DNA from: Mayamaea pseudoterrestris
Lineage: Eukaryota; Bacillariophyta; Bacillariophyceae; Sellaphorales; Sellaphoraceae
Reading direction: 5' to 3'
NCBI GenBank assembly: GCA_027923505.1
Contig: BROI01000027.1
Coordinates: forward strand, 233,501-297,500
Length of the DNA: 64,000 nucleotides
The notes under the pieces were generated by a model. That model worked only from the letters and a program-made list of their open reading frames with translations. It was not told the DNA's origin and made no database searches. A program made the position numbers and the translations under genes. Positions 31,361-43,569 of the stretch are shown here, piece by piece (the first letter of the stretch is position 1; each line of letters opens with the position of its first letter).

Positions 31361-34300
31361 CCAAATTACACCAGAATGGTGCCAACATCATTATTCAGGC
31401 TGCGCTACAAGATGGTAGGCTTGGATGGTGTCTCAGGGGATGGCAATGTATTTGGTGACAACTTGTCACCAGTCTCAGCCCTGTAGATGCCATGACATTC
31501 AAACGCCCCCACAGCAAGCCCTGTAGGTGCCCAAATTAAACCAGAATGGTGCCAACATCATCATTCAGGCTGCGCTACAAGATGGTAGGCTTGGCTGGTG
31601 TCTCAGGGGATGGCAATGTATTGGTGACAACTTGTCACCAGTCTCAGCCCGCAGATGCCGTGACATTCAAACGCCCCTACAGCAAGCCCTGTAGGTGCCC
31701 AAATTACACCAGAATGGTGCCAACATCATTATTCAGGCTGCGCTACAAGATGGTAGGCTTGGCTGGTGTCTCAGGGGATGGCAATGTATTTGGTGACAAC
31801 TTGTCACCAGTCTCAGCCCGCAGATTCCGTGAGAATCAAACGCCCCTACAGCAAGCCCTGTAGGTGCCCAAATTACACCAGAATGGTGCCAACATCATTA
31901 TTCAGGTTGCGCTACAAGATGGTAGGCTTGGCTGGTGTCTCAGGGGATGGCAATGTATTTGGTGACAACTTGTCACCAGTCTCAGCCAACAGATGCCGTG
32001 ACATTCAAATGCCCCTACAGCAAGCCCTGTAGGTTCCCAAATTACACCAGAATGGTGGCAACATCATTATTCCGCCTGCGCTACAAGATGGTAGGCTTGG
32101 CTGGTGTCTCAGGGGATGGCAATGTATTTGGTGACAACTTGTCACCAGTCTCAGCCTGCTGATGCCGTGACATTCAAACGCCCCTACAGCAAGCCCTGTA
32201 GGTGCCCAAATTACACCAGAATGGTGCCAACATCATTATTCAGGCTGCGCTACAAGATGGTAGGCTTGGCTGGTGTCTCAGGGGATGGCAATGTATTTGG
32301 TGACAACTTGTCACCAGTCTCAGCCCGCAGACGCCGTGACATTCAAACGCCCCTACAGCAAGCCCTGTAGGTGCCCAAATTACACCAGAATGGTGCCAAC
32401 ATCATTATTCAGACTGAGATACAAGATGGTAGGCTTGGCTGGTGTCGCAAGGGATGGCAATGTATTTGGTGACAACTTGTCACCAGTCTCAGCCAACAGA
32501 TGCCGTGACATTCGAATGCCCCTACAGCAAGCCCTGTAGGGGCCCAAATTACACCAGAATGGTGCCAACATCATTATTCAGGCTGCGCTACAAGATGGTA
32601 GGCTTGGCTGGTGTCTCAGGGGATGGCAATGTATTTGGTGACAACTTGTCACCAGTCTCAGCCCGCAGATGCCGTGACATTCAAACGCCCCTACAGCAAG
32701 CCCTGTAGGTGCCCAATTTACACCAGAATGGTGCCAACATCATTAATCAGGCTGCGCTACAAGATGGTAGGCTTGGCTGGTGTCTCAGGGGATGGCAATG
32801 TATTTGGTGACAACTTGTCACCAGTCTCAGCCCGCAGACGCCGTGACATTCAAATGCCCCTACAGCAAGCCCTGTAGGTGCCCAAATTACACCAGAATGG
32901 TGCCAACATCATTATTCAGGCTGCGCTACAAGATGGTAGGCTTGGATGGTGTCTCAGGGGATGGCAATGTATTTGGTGACAACTTGTCACCAGTCTCAGC
33001 CCGCAGATGCCGTGACATTCAAACGCCCCTACAGCAAGCCCTGTTGGTGCCCAAATTACACCAGAATGGTGCCAACATCATTTTGCAGGTAGCGCTACAA
33101 GATGGTAGGCTTGGCTGGTGTCTCAGGGGATGGCAATGTATTGGTGACAACTTGTCACCAGTCTCAGCCCGCAGATGCCATGACATTCAAACGCCCCTAC
33201 AGCAAGCCCTGTTGGTGCCCAAATTACATAAGAATGGTGCCAACATCATTATTCAGGCTGCGCTACAAGATGGTAGGCTTGGATGATGTGTCAGGGGATG
33301 GCAATGTATTGGTGACAACTTGTCACAAGTCTCAGCCCGCCGATTCCATGAGATTCAAATGCCCCTACAGCAAGCCCTGTAGGTGCCCAAATTACACCAG
33401 AATGGTGCCAACATCATAATTTAGGCTGCGCTACAAGATGGTAGGCTTGGCTGGTGTCTCAGGGGATGGCAATGTATTTGGTGACAACTTGTCACCAGTC
33501 TCAGCCCGCAGACGCCGTGACATTCAAACGCCCCTACAGCAAGCCCTGTAGGTGCCCAAATTACACCAGAATGGTGCCAACATCATTATTCAGGCTGCGC
33601 TACAAGATGGTAAGCTTGGCTGGTGTCTCAGGGGATGGCAATGTATTTGGTGACAACTTGTCACCAGTCTCAGCCCGCAGATGCCGTGACATTCAAACGC
33701 CCCTACAGCAAGCCCTGTAGGGGCCCAAATTACACCAGAATGGTGCCAACATCATTATTCAGGTAGCGCTACAAGATGGTAGGCTTGGCTGGTGTCTCAG
33801 GGGATGGCAATGTATTTGGTGACAACTTGTCACCAGTCTCAGCCCGCAGATGCCGTGACATTCAAACGCCCCTACAGCAAGCCCTGTAGGGGCCCAAATT
33901 ACACCAGAATGGTGCCAACATCATTATTCAGGCAGCGCTACAAGATGGTAGGCTTGGCTGGTGTCTCAGGGGATGGCAATGTATTTGGTGACAACTTGTC
34001 ACCAGTCTCAGCCCGCAGATGCCGTGACATTCAAACGCCCCTACAGCAAGCCCTGTAGGTGCCCAAATTACACCAGAATGGTGCCAACATCATTATTCAG
34101 GCTGCGTTACAAAATGGTAGGCTTGGCTGGTGTCTCAGGGGATGGCAATGTATTTGGTGACCACTTGTCACCAGTCTCAGCCAACAGATGCCGTGACTTT
34201 CAAACACCCCTACAGCAAGCCCTGTAGGTTCCCAAATTACACCAGAATGGTGCCAACATCATTATTCAGGCTGCGCTACAAGATGGTAGGCTTGGCTGGT

Positions 34301-37300
34301 GTCTCAGGGGATGGCAATGTATTTGGTGACAACTTGTCACCAGTCTCAGCCTGCTGATTCCATGAGATTCAAACGCCCCTACAGCAAGCCCTGTAGGTGC
34401 CCAAATTACACTAGAATGGTGCCAACATCATTATTCCGGCTGCTCTACAAGATGGTAGGCTTGGCTGGTGTCTCAGGGGATGGCAATGTATTTGGTGACA
34501 ACTTGTCACCAGTCTCAGCCCACAGACACCGTGACATTCAAACGCCCCTACAGCAAGCCCTGTAGGTGCCCAAATTACACCAGAATGGTGCCAACATCAT
34601 TATTCTGGCTGCGCTACAAGATGGTAGGTTTAACTGGTGTTTCAGGGGATGGCAATGTATTCGGTGACAACTTGTCACCAGTCTCAGCCTGCAGATTCCA
34701 TGAGATTCAAACACCCCTACAGCAAGCCCTGTAGGGGCCCTAATTACACCAGAATGGTGCCAACATCATTATTCAGGCTGCGCTACAAGATGGTAGGCTT
34801 GGCTGGTGTCTCAGGGGATGGCAATGTATTTGGTGACAACTTGTCACCAGTCTCAGCCCGCAGATGCCATGACATTCAAACGCCCCTACAGCAAGCCCTG
34901 TAGGTGCCCAAATTACACCAGAATGGTGCCAACATCATTATTCAGGCTGAGCTACAAGATGGTAGGCTTGGCTGGTGTCTCAGGGGATGGCAATGTATTT
35001 GGTGACAACTTGTCACCAGTCTCAGCCCACAGACGCCGTGACAATCAAATGCCCCTACAGCAAGCCCTGTAGGTGCCCAAATTACACCAGAATGGTGCCA
35101 ACATCATTATTCAGGCTGCGCTACAAGATGGTAGGCTTGGATGGTGTCTCAGGGGATGGCAATGTATTTGGTGACAACTTGTCACCAGTCTCAGCCCGCA
35201 GATGCCATGACATTCAAACGCCCCTACAGCAAGCCCTGTTGGTGCCCAAATTACACCAGAATGGTGCCAACATCATTTTGCAGGTAGCGCTACAAGATGG
35301 TAGGCTTGGCTGGTGTCTCAGGGGATGGCAATGTATTGGTGACAACTTGTCACCAGTCTCAGCCCGCAGATGCCGTGACATTCAAACGCCCCTACAGCAA
35401 GCCCTGTAGGTGCCCAAATTACACCAGAATGGTGCCAACATCATTATTCAGGCTGCGCTACAAGATGGTAGGCTTGGATGATGTGTCAGGGGATGGCAAT
35501 GTATTGGTGACAACTTGTCACAAGTCTCAGCCCGCCGATTCCATGAGATTCAAATGCCCCTACAGCAAGCCCTGTAGGTGCCCAAATTACACCAGAATGG
35601 TGCCAACATCATTATTTAGGCTGCGCTACAAGATGGTAGGCTTGGCTGGTGTCTCAGGGGATGGCAATGTATTTGGTGACAACTTGTCACCAGTCTCAGC
35701 CCGCAGATGCCGTGACATTCAAACGCCCCTACAGCAAGCCCTGTAGGTGCCCAAATTACACCAGAATGGTGCCAACATCATTATTCAGGCTGCGCTACAA
35801 GATGGTAAGCTTGGCTGGTGTCTCAGGGGATGGCAATGTATTTGGTGACAACTTGTCACCAGTCTCAGCCCGCAGATGCCGTGACATTCAAACGCCCCTA
35901 CAGCAAGCCCTGTAGGGGCCCAAATTACACCAGAATGGTGCCAACATCATTATTCAGGTAGCGCTACAAGATGGTAGGCTTGGCTGGTGTCTCAGGGGAT
36001 GGCAATGTATTTGGTGACAACTTGTCACCAGTCTCAGCCCGCAGATGCCGTGACATTCAAACGCCCCTACAGCAAGCCCTGTAGGGGCCCAAATTACACC
36101 AGAATGGTGCCAACATCATTATTCAGGCTGCGCTACAAGATGGTAGGCTTGGCTGGTGTCTCAGGGGATGGCAATGTATTTGGTGACAACTTGTCACCAG
36201 TCTCAGCCCGCAGATGCCATGACATTCAAACGCCCCTACAGCAAGCCCTGTAGGTGCCCAAATTACACCAGAATGGTGCCAACATCATTATTCTGGCTGC
36301 GCTACAAGATGGTAGGCTTGGCTGGTGTCTCAGGGGATGGCAATGTATTTGGTGACAACTTGTCACCAGTCTCAGCCCGCAGATGCCGTGACATTCAAAC
36401 GCCCCTACAGCAAGCCCTGTAGGTGCCCAAATTACACCAGAATGGTGCCAACATCATTATTCAGGCTGCGCTACAAGATGGTAGGCTTGGATGATGTGTC
36501 AGGGGATGGCAATGTATTGGTGACAACTTGTCACAAGTCTCAGCCCGCCGATTCCATGAGATTCAAATGCCCCTACAGCAAGCCCTGTAGGTGCCCAAAT
36601 TACACCAGAATGGTGCCAACATCATTATTTAGGCTGCGCTACAAGATGGTAGGCTTGGCTGGTGTCTCAGGGGATGGCAATGTATTTGGTGACAACTTGT
36701 CACCAGTCTCAGCCCGCAGATGCCGTGACATTCAAACGCCCCTACAGCAAGCCCTGTAGGTGCCCAAATTACACCAGAATGGTGCCAACATCATTATTCA
36801 GGCTGCGCTACAAGATGGTAAGCTTGGCTGGTGTCTCAGGGGATGGCAATGTATTTGGTGACAACTTGTCACCAGTCTCAGCCCGCAGATGCCGTGACAT
36901 TCAAACGCCCCTACAGCAAGCCCTGTAGGTGCCCAAATTACACCAGAATGGTGCCAACATCATTATTCAGGCAGCGCTACAAGATGGTAGGCTTGGCTGG
37001 TGTCTCAGGGGATGGCAATGTATTTGGTGACAACTTGTCACCAGTCTCAGCCCGCAGACGCCGTGACATTCAAACGCCCCTACAGCAAGCCCTGTAGGTG
37101 CCCAAATTACACCAGAATGGTGCCAACATCATTATTCAGGCTGCGCTACAAGATGGTAAGCTTGGCTGGTGTCTCAGGGGATGGCAATGTATTTGGTGAC
37201 AACTTGTCACCAGTCTCAGCCCGCAGATTCCGTGAGAATCAAACGCCCCTACAGCAAGCCCTGTGCCCAAATTACACCAGAATGGTGCCAACATCATTAT

Positions 37301-39253
37301 TCAGGTAGCGCTACAAGATGGTAGGCTTGGCTGGTGTCTCAGGGGATGGCAATGTATTGGTGACAACTTGTCACCAGTCTCAGCCCGCAGATGCCATGAC
37401 ATTCAAACGCCCCTACAGCAAGCCCTGTAGGGGCCCTAATTACACCAGAATGGTGCCAACATCATTATTCAGGCTGCGCTACAAGATGGTAGGCTTGGCT
37501 GGTGTCTCAGGGGATGGCAATGTATTTGGTGACAACTTGTCACCAGTCTCAGCCCGCAGATGCCATGACATTCAAACGCCCCTACAGCAAGCCCTGTAGG
37601 TGCCCAATTTACACCAGAATGGTGCCAACATCATTAATCTGGCTGAGCTACAAGATGGTAGGCTTGGCTGGAGTCTCAGGGGATGGCAATGTATTTGGTG
37701 ACAACTTGTCACCAATCTTAGCCCACAGACGCCGTGACATTCAAACGCCCCTACAGCAAGCCCTGTAGGTGCCCAAATTACACCAGAATGGTGCCAACAT
37801 CATTATTCAGGCTGCGCTACAAGATGGTAGACTTGGATGGTGTCTCAGGGGATAGCAATGTTTTTGGTGACAACTTGTCACCAGTCTCAGCCTGCAGATG
37901 CCATGACATTCAAACGCCCCTACAGCAAGCCCTGTAGGTGCCCAAATTACACCAGAATGGTGCCAACATCATAATTTAGGCTGCGCTACAAGATGGTAGG
38001 CTTGGCTGGTGTCTCAGGGGATGGCAATGTATTTGGTGACAACTTGTCACCAGTCTCAGCCCGCAGACGCCGTGACATTCAAACGCCCCTACAGCAAGCC
38101 CTGTAGGTGCCCAAATTACACCAGAATGGTGCCAACATCATTATTCAGGCTGCGCTACAAGATGGTAAGCTTGGCTGGTGTCTCAGGGGATGGCAATGTA
38201 TTTGGTGACAACTTGTCACCAGTCTCAGCCTGCAGATGCCGTGACATTCAAACGCCCCTACAGCAAGCCCTGTAGGGGCCCAAATTACACCAGAATGGTG
38301 CCAACATCATTATTCAGGTAGCGCTACAAGATGGTAGGCTTGGCTGGTGTCTCAGGGGATGGCAATGTATTGGTGACAACTTGTCACCAGTCTCAGCCCG
38401 CAGATGCCATGACATTCAAACGCCCCTACAGCAAGCCCTGTAGGGGCTTTAATTACACCAGAAAGAGGCCAAAATCATTATTCAGGCTGCGCTACAAGAT
38501 GGTAGGCTTGGCTGGTGTCTCAGGGGATGGCAATGTATTTGGTGACAACTTGTCACCAGTCTCAGCCCGCAGATGCCATGACATTCAAACGCCCCTACAT
38601 TAAGCCCTGTAGGTGCCCAATTTACACCAGAATGGTGCCAACATCATTAATCTGGCTGAGCTACAAGATGGTAGGCTTGGCTGGAGTCTCAGGGGATGGC
38701 AATGTATTTGGTGACAACTTGTCACCAGTCTTAGCCCACAGACACTGTGACATTCAAACGCCCCTACAGCAAGCCCTGTAGGTGCCCAAATTACACCAGA
38801 ATGGTGCCAACATCATTATTCAGGCTGCGCTACAAGATGGTAGGCTTGGATGGTGTCTCAGGGGATGGCAATGTATTTGGTGACAACTTGTCACCAGTCT
38901 CAGCCTGCAGATGCCGTGACATTCAAACGCCCCTACAGCAAGCCCTGTTGGTGCCCAAATTACACCAGAATGGTGCCAACATCATTATTCAGGTAGCGCT
39001 ACAAGATGGTAGGCTTGGCTGGTGTCTCAGGGGATGGCAATGTATTGGTGACAACTTGTCACCAGCGTCAGCCCGCAGATGCCATGACATTCAAACGCCC
39101 CTACAGCAAGCCCTGTTGGTGCCCAAATTACACCAGAATGGTGCCAACATCATTATTCAGGCTGCGCTACAAGATGGTAGGCTTGGATGATGTGTCAGGG
39201 GATGGCAATGTATTGGTGACAACTTGTCACCAGTCTCAGCCCGCAGATTCCAT

Positions 39254-39622
39254 TAACACCGTTGACGATTTCGCAGTCAACGTCTTACCTCCAAAAAGCT
39301 CCGATACAGGGTCCTTGGCCACGGTCTGTACAGCTCTTGATGGAGATGGCTCGTCGAATAGTCTTGCGCTCGCCACTACACGAATACGACTGCACTCTTG
39401 TCGCAAACTAGTAGTTCTATATTGTGAGCTTATCGCTACATCGCTACATCGACCACTCGGAAGATCATCCGATCAATCCGTTTCTTTCAATCACATTACA
39501 TCAGTCGTATCCACACGACGGTTGCGCACTTTCTTCATTCACATGTCACATACGACAGCTGCGGACTCGACACAAGCTAATTAGGGTTCGGGCTCTTGAC
39601 TTCGCCGCTCTGCGACTTGTCA
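39254..39622 (-). repeat. 3' LTR of element A
   Basis: 369 bp. On the minus strand it starts TGACAAGTCGCAG and ends CAACGGTGTTA. Relative to the 5' LTR it lacks about 26 bp near 39510. It ends with a stem CGTTGAC/GTCAACG (39260-39266 with 39276-39282). Confidence 0.9.
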
Positions 39623-39630
39623 CTCCCCTC
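39623..39630 (-). other. Polypurine tract of element A
   Basis: GAGGGGAG on the minus strand directly precedes the LTR start TGACAAG; this is the plus-strand priming site expected next to a 3' LTR. The same octamer precedes the LTR of element C. Confidence 0.75.
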
Positions 39631-39639
39631 GGGTACGCT

Positions 39640-40230
39640 GCTCGTCGTAGCCGCATTCTTGTCCTTCACAATCGCATACGATGTATCGCCGCGCCAAAAC
39701 AATACTGGCTTGAGCAATGGCATCGCATCACAGTACGGCAGGTACTTTGTCAGTACGTCCGCAATGTTCTCCTTTCCGTCAATCTTCACAAACTTGATAA
39801 TCCCCGCAGCAACTGCCCAACGAACACGATGGTAGGCCAACGCATTGTGTCGCTTGGACAATGTCGAACTCGGGATTGTAGATTGCGTAATCACTGCTTG
39901 GTTGTCTCCGTACATCCAGGCAGACTTCTCCAATGGTACGCCCATAGCCATGAGCGACGCACGTAGAGAAATGCTGATATCGCCGAATTCCGATCCGAAG
40001 GTCGCAGTCTCGACTGTAGCCTGGAGTTTGCAGTGCCAGTCGACAGGCGTCTGGTTGACAAATGACAAAACTCCTTCCAATGACTTGCCTGTCACCATGC
40101 AATGCATGAGACACGCATCCTCGAAAGTTGATGTTCGCACAGTCACACCCTTTGGCGGTGGGTAGACGTCCAACATCTCTTCAACTCCGTCCTTCCCGTA
40201 AACGCTGCGCTCCCAATCTTGTTCCTCCAT
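39640..40230 (-). pseudogene. RNase H end of Copia pol, element A
   Basis: One open frame carries the end of Copia pol: VRTSTFEDACLMHCMVTGKS, then LQATVETATFGSEF, SAWMYGDNQAVITQSTIP, LSKRHNALAYHRVRWAVAAG and ENIADVLTKYLP. The stretch after GSEF (GDISISLRASLMAMGVP) is altered compared with the same region of element C, so the domain is damaged. Confidence 0.85.
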
Positions 40231-40296
40231 GGTGCCAAAGTGCTCCTCGTTGGCTGGCCACTTCGTACGGAAACGGATTGCTGCGTCCGGTAACTC

Positions 40297-41433
40297 TCAC
40301 AAATATCCACAGACTCGCTTCACCCGCTGCAGGTGTCCCTTGCGCGGCTCCACACGGAATCGCGACAGACTCACAACTGCTACGGCAATGTCAAATCGTC
40401 CCAAAGCAATCGCCCACTGAAGTGCTCCGACTAGAGACTGGTAAATCTTCTTCTCTTGGTCGTTCAGTAGCTCGCTTTGGTCAAGTTCTGGATGATCGTC
40501 TTTGTCGATTGGTGATGAATACTTCTTCGGAGGACCTTCAAACAAACGCTCGTACTGCGCCAAGAGTTTCGCAACGTAGGTCTTGGCCGACCAGTAAAGG
40601 GTTCCGTCAGGGTCTCGTCCAAAGTCACCGCCGGAGATGGTACTGGGATGTAAACCTGGCTGCTCTCAGGACCAGGATGGTCCCAATTGGGCCTTCTCCT
40701 TGGTGAACGCTTCGAGATAAGCATTCCCAATGTCACCGACCATGCACTTCTTTGCCGTTCGCTTCTCCAATCGGACGAGAGCTAGACGACCAGATTGCCC
40801 TCATATGCCCAGATAACACTGGTAGGCATCTTGTCCAGGTTGTATTTGCGCTTGTCAGTGTGCGCCCTGCAACGAGCGTGCCTTGTATCGCAAATCGTGC
40901 TTGACATCGTACACAAAGTGGACTCGGATCTGTTGGTAACCAGCTGGTGGTGCTGTGGTGGAACTCGGACCGAGATCTTGAAACGTCTCGTACTCGTCCA
41001 GGTTCGCAAGCTCCACGCCTTCCGCATCCGTCCACTTCGTGTGCCCTGCAGCTTCTTGTAGACGACGCGCTTCCTTCCAGTCTCGGGGTACTTGGACTCC
41101 AAACTTGTAGCGCGGTCCATTCTTCTGCTGCTCCATTCGGGCGATCGCCACCTTGCGCGCAACCTTCTTGGCGTTCCGGGCCCATCGATTCAACGATGTC
41201 CATCCGTCCATGTCGAGAAGATTATGCTTTTGCGCGTAGGCTGCCACTGATACTTTGTCGCTTTCGATCATCGCGTTGAGAGGCTCCCAAGTCTTGGATC
41301 CATCGTCCCATTGTACAAGGACGTTCCACTTGGAGTGCTTCCAGTTCTTCAACTTGCTCGTCAGCGGACCCTGATGGTCTAGAATCTCCTTGAAGAACCA
41401 TTTACGCTCAGGATTTGCCATGTCTTGGTTCAC
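40297..41433 (-). pseudogene. Reverse transcriptase of element A, catalytic core deleted
   Basis: The 5' part (41433-40855) has a chromo-like patch (WNVLVQWDDGSKTWEPLNA) and the RT entry HFVYDVKHDLRYKARSL. Next come broken pieces of the fingers region (ALVIGEANGKK, DIGNAYLEAFTKEK). The thumb/connection region follows directly (LLAQYERLFEGPPKKYSSP, YQSLVGALQWAIALGRFDIA). The palm segment with YVDD, present in element C at about 58245, is absent, so more than 100 residues are missing. Confidence 0.8.
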
Positions 41434-41546
41434 GCGCCCTCGTAGAGATCGGAAACCTCGACATAGGACATGACTTCAGTCCGCTTCGCCGTTACCAAGC
41501 TTCAGCATCATTTTAATGTTCTGATGGTTCTGGGCGTCGCGGTTGT

Positions 41547-42910
41547 TCAGCTCTCGACGGTCGGTCGAACTTCTTGCCCGTCGTCCGTCTTCATGAGAAA
41601 CGACTTGCCGATAAGTTCATTGGGTGCATACTTCGGGAGTTTGCGCCACGGATTGATGTTCTTCTTCTTCGGCTTGTCGTCGTCGTCATCGGCAGGATCG
41701 TCATCGGCAGGATTTGGATCATCCTCCCCGTCGGTCATATCGTCGTCTTCCGGGTATTCCACCGTCTCAACCAAAGGGGTATCGTCTTTGTCAGGAATGA
41801 AAGAATCATCGTCTCTGCTGTCAGCTTTGGTAATCTTCTTAATAATTTCCGGCATAAGGATCTCGCCAGTGACCAGTACGGTATAGAGACGGGCTCCCCT
41901 TCTTTCATGGTGGGAAGCAGGTGCCGGGACGCGAAGGTTCAAAAATTTGGGTCGTTTCGGGCAAGGCCAACCGATCGCGTCATGATCTGGTGGGTCTCGC
42001 AATCGCAGATGTAGTACGTCAGGTGCACCGTCGTGTTGGGACCAAGCCAGTACGCCGCTGAGCGGGTCCCGGGCCTCGACATCCTTGACAAAGTAGTTGA
42101 CAATTTCAAACCAACGAAAATGCAAATACTTCGACACGTCGGGGACTTGCCCAGTGATAAACTCGATCGGAGACTTGCCGTCCAAGGCAGGATGCGACAA
42201 ATGACGGTACATTCTGGTCGAAAAGTAAAGTGCGGTAGCCAGAATGCCGCGGTGCCCCGGTTCAACGTCGTTCATGACTTTCCTTTACGTGCCGATGATG
42301 CGCTCGGCTGGATTTTGATTCTGATAGTACGGTGCCGACGAATCATGAACTGCGCCAATCACTCGGCACTCATCGCTTCTTTCGCATTATCCGAGAAGAC
42401 TTCCAACGGAGCTCCAAACTCGCGGATGAAATCGGATCGGAGCAAGTCAACTGGTCCGCATGGGATACACGACAATGATTGATGCCAACCATAGAATAGC
42501 TGCACGCATGTGCACTCCTGCATGTCCGTCGATATGATCATCCATGGCTGGTTTGTCAAAGAACATGGTGTCATGGGCCACCGATCAAAGAGAGACGAAC
42601 GGCGATGTCGTGGGCGCGGTGAACGTGGCGCAAAGTATCTTTGTCCCCGCCAGGGACCGCAAAGCGCAGCAATGCTCGAACGGGCCGGCAGGAAGACTTG
42701 TAGGGCTGAGAACCAGCGAAACGGCAGCTTCCCTCTTTTGGGAAACAGGTGGTTGCTGAGCGCCGGGCCTGGTGGGTGGGTCGACAACGCGTCACGCGCG
42801 TGAAGCCCTTCTTCGCGCGACACGGCCGACGCCGCGCCCTGCCGCCATCGCCACCAAAGAGCATAGTCGCCGGCGGCCGCCGACGACAAACCATCACCAA
42901 GGCAAGGCAC
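41547..42910 (-). pseudogene. Integrase of element A (fragmented)
   Basis: DDE integrase remnants in several frames: STDMQECTCVQLF (first Asp), EVFSDNAKEAMSAE (second Asp) and QNPAERIIGT (Glu, about 42300-42340). A C-terminal part follows (LSHPALDGKSPIEFITGQ, then an acidic DDDDD linker and KSFLMKTDDGQEV). The frames change at least twice. Confidence 0.8.
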
Positions 42911-43029
42911 AGACCGAGGAAGGTGTGAAGCTCATGCGCCGAACGGAAACATTGGCAAGGACGCCATGCCACTTTCCATTCCGAGCAAAACTTGTATCCG
43001 CCGGCTTCGATCGAACCGCCACCAAAGTT

Positions 43030-43345
43030 AATGTTGTCGCGACATGAAGTCCGAAGGCTTCCATCTGCATACTGAATGAATCGTCTTGCCGGTTCCAGAA
43101 TATGCGTAATTATGGAACTCGCCGACGACCCAACCCTTGGTGCTCTTAAGCTTGGCGACTGCTGTGACGGTAGACAGGTCCGGAAGTTTGAGACCACCGA
43201 CTCCAGTGACTTCAATCTTGTGGAACTTGTCCTCGTGAGGATGCGCGTCCGCTCCCCATATCCGCCACTCGCGCGCGATCGACAGTCGACGCTGAATGCT
43301 TATCCAAGTCAATGCTCGCGACTTTGTACTTGCGACTCTGAGCGA
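43030..43345 (-). pseudogene. Protease region of element A
   Basis: RKYKVASIDLDKHSA is followed in another frame by GADAHPHEDKFHKIEVTGVGG and TKGWVVGEFHNYAYSGTGKTIHS. This is the Copia-type aspartic protease region, where an intact element would read DSGADAH. Frameshifted at least twice. Confidence 0.7.
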
Positions 43346-43569
43346 TATTTGCTCCTTCCCCGCGAGTCATCATGGTAGAACTTCGTCGACTAGCCGACGG
43401 CTGGGCTCGCTCGGCTCGCCTCGGTCGCTGCAGCGCTGTGGTGCGCTGATGGTGCCCTCGGCCGGTGCGGTGTGGTGCCCCTGTGTTGCTGATGCCGAAC
43501 CACCTGCAGCACTGGCCGCCGACTCGTACCACGGCGTTCAAACACTTCATGTTGCTGATCGCGGGTAGG

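Larger units (their letters stand above)
29634..39253. repeat. 169-bp satellite array, about 57 tandem units
   Basis: The interval is filled by head-to-tail copies of one unit of 169 bp. Homologous points recur at 169-bp steps, for example 30921, 31090, 31259, and 33792, 33961, 34130. Some units are 168 bp because one T is lost in TGTATTTGG, and one near 37260 lacks several bases. Units are mostly near-identical in the interior and visibly more diverged in the first five units (29.63-30.5 kb). There are no spacers of unique sequence between units. Each unit contains a 19-bp dyad and a 26-bp hairpin. The period is not a multiple of three, so open frames rotate; the repeated 88-codon frames are unlikely to be genes. 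The array stops at the LTR of Copia element A. Confidence 0.97.

Noticed and set aside
29740-39190. Family of 67-201 residue proteins (MSQGMAMYLVTTCHQSQ...) in the satellite
   Set aside because: The period leaves remainder one when divided by three, so frames rotate from unit to unit. Length differences come from a single base (CTGTAG versus CTGTTG). No start context or domain.
29634-39253. CRISPR-like array
   Set aside because: Units are contiguous 169-bp tandem copies with no unique spacers, in eukaryotic nuclear DNA.
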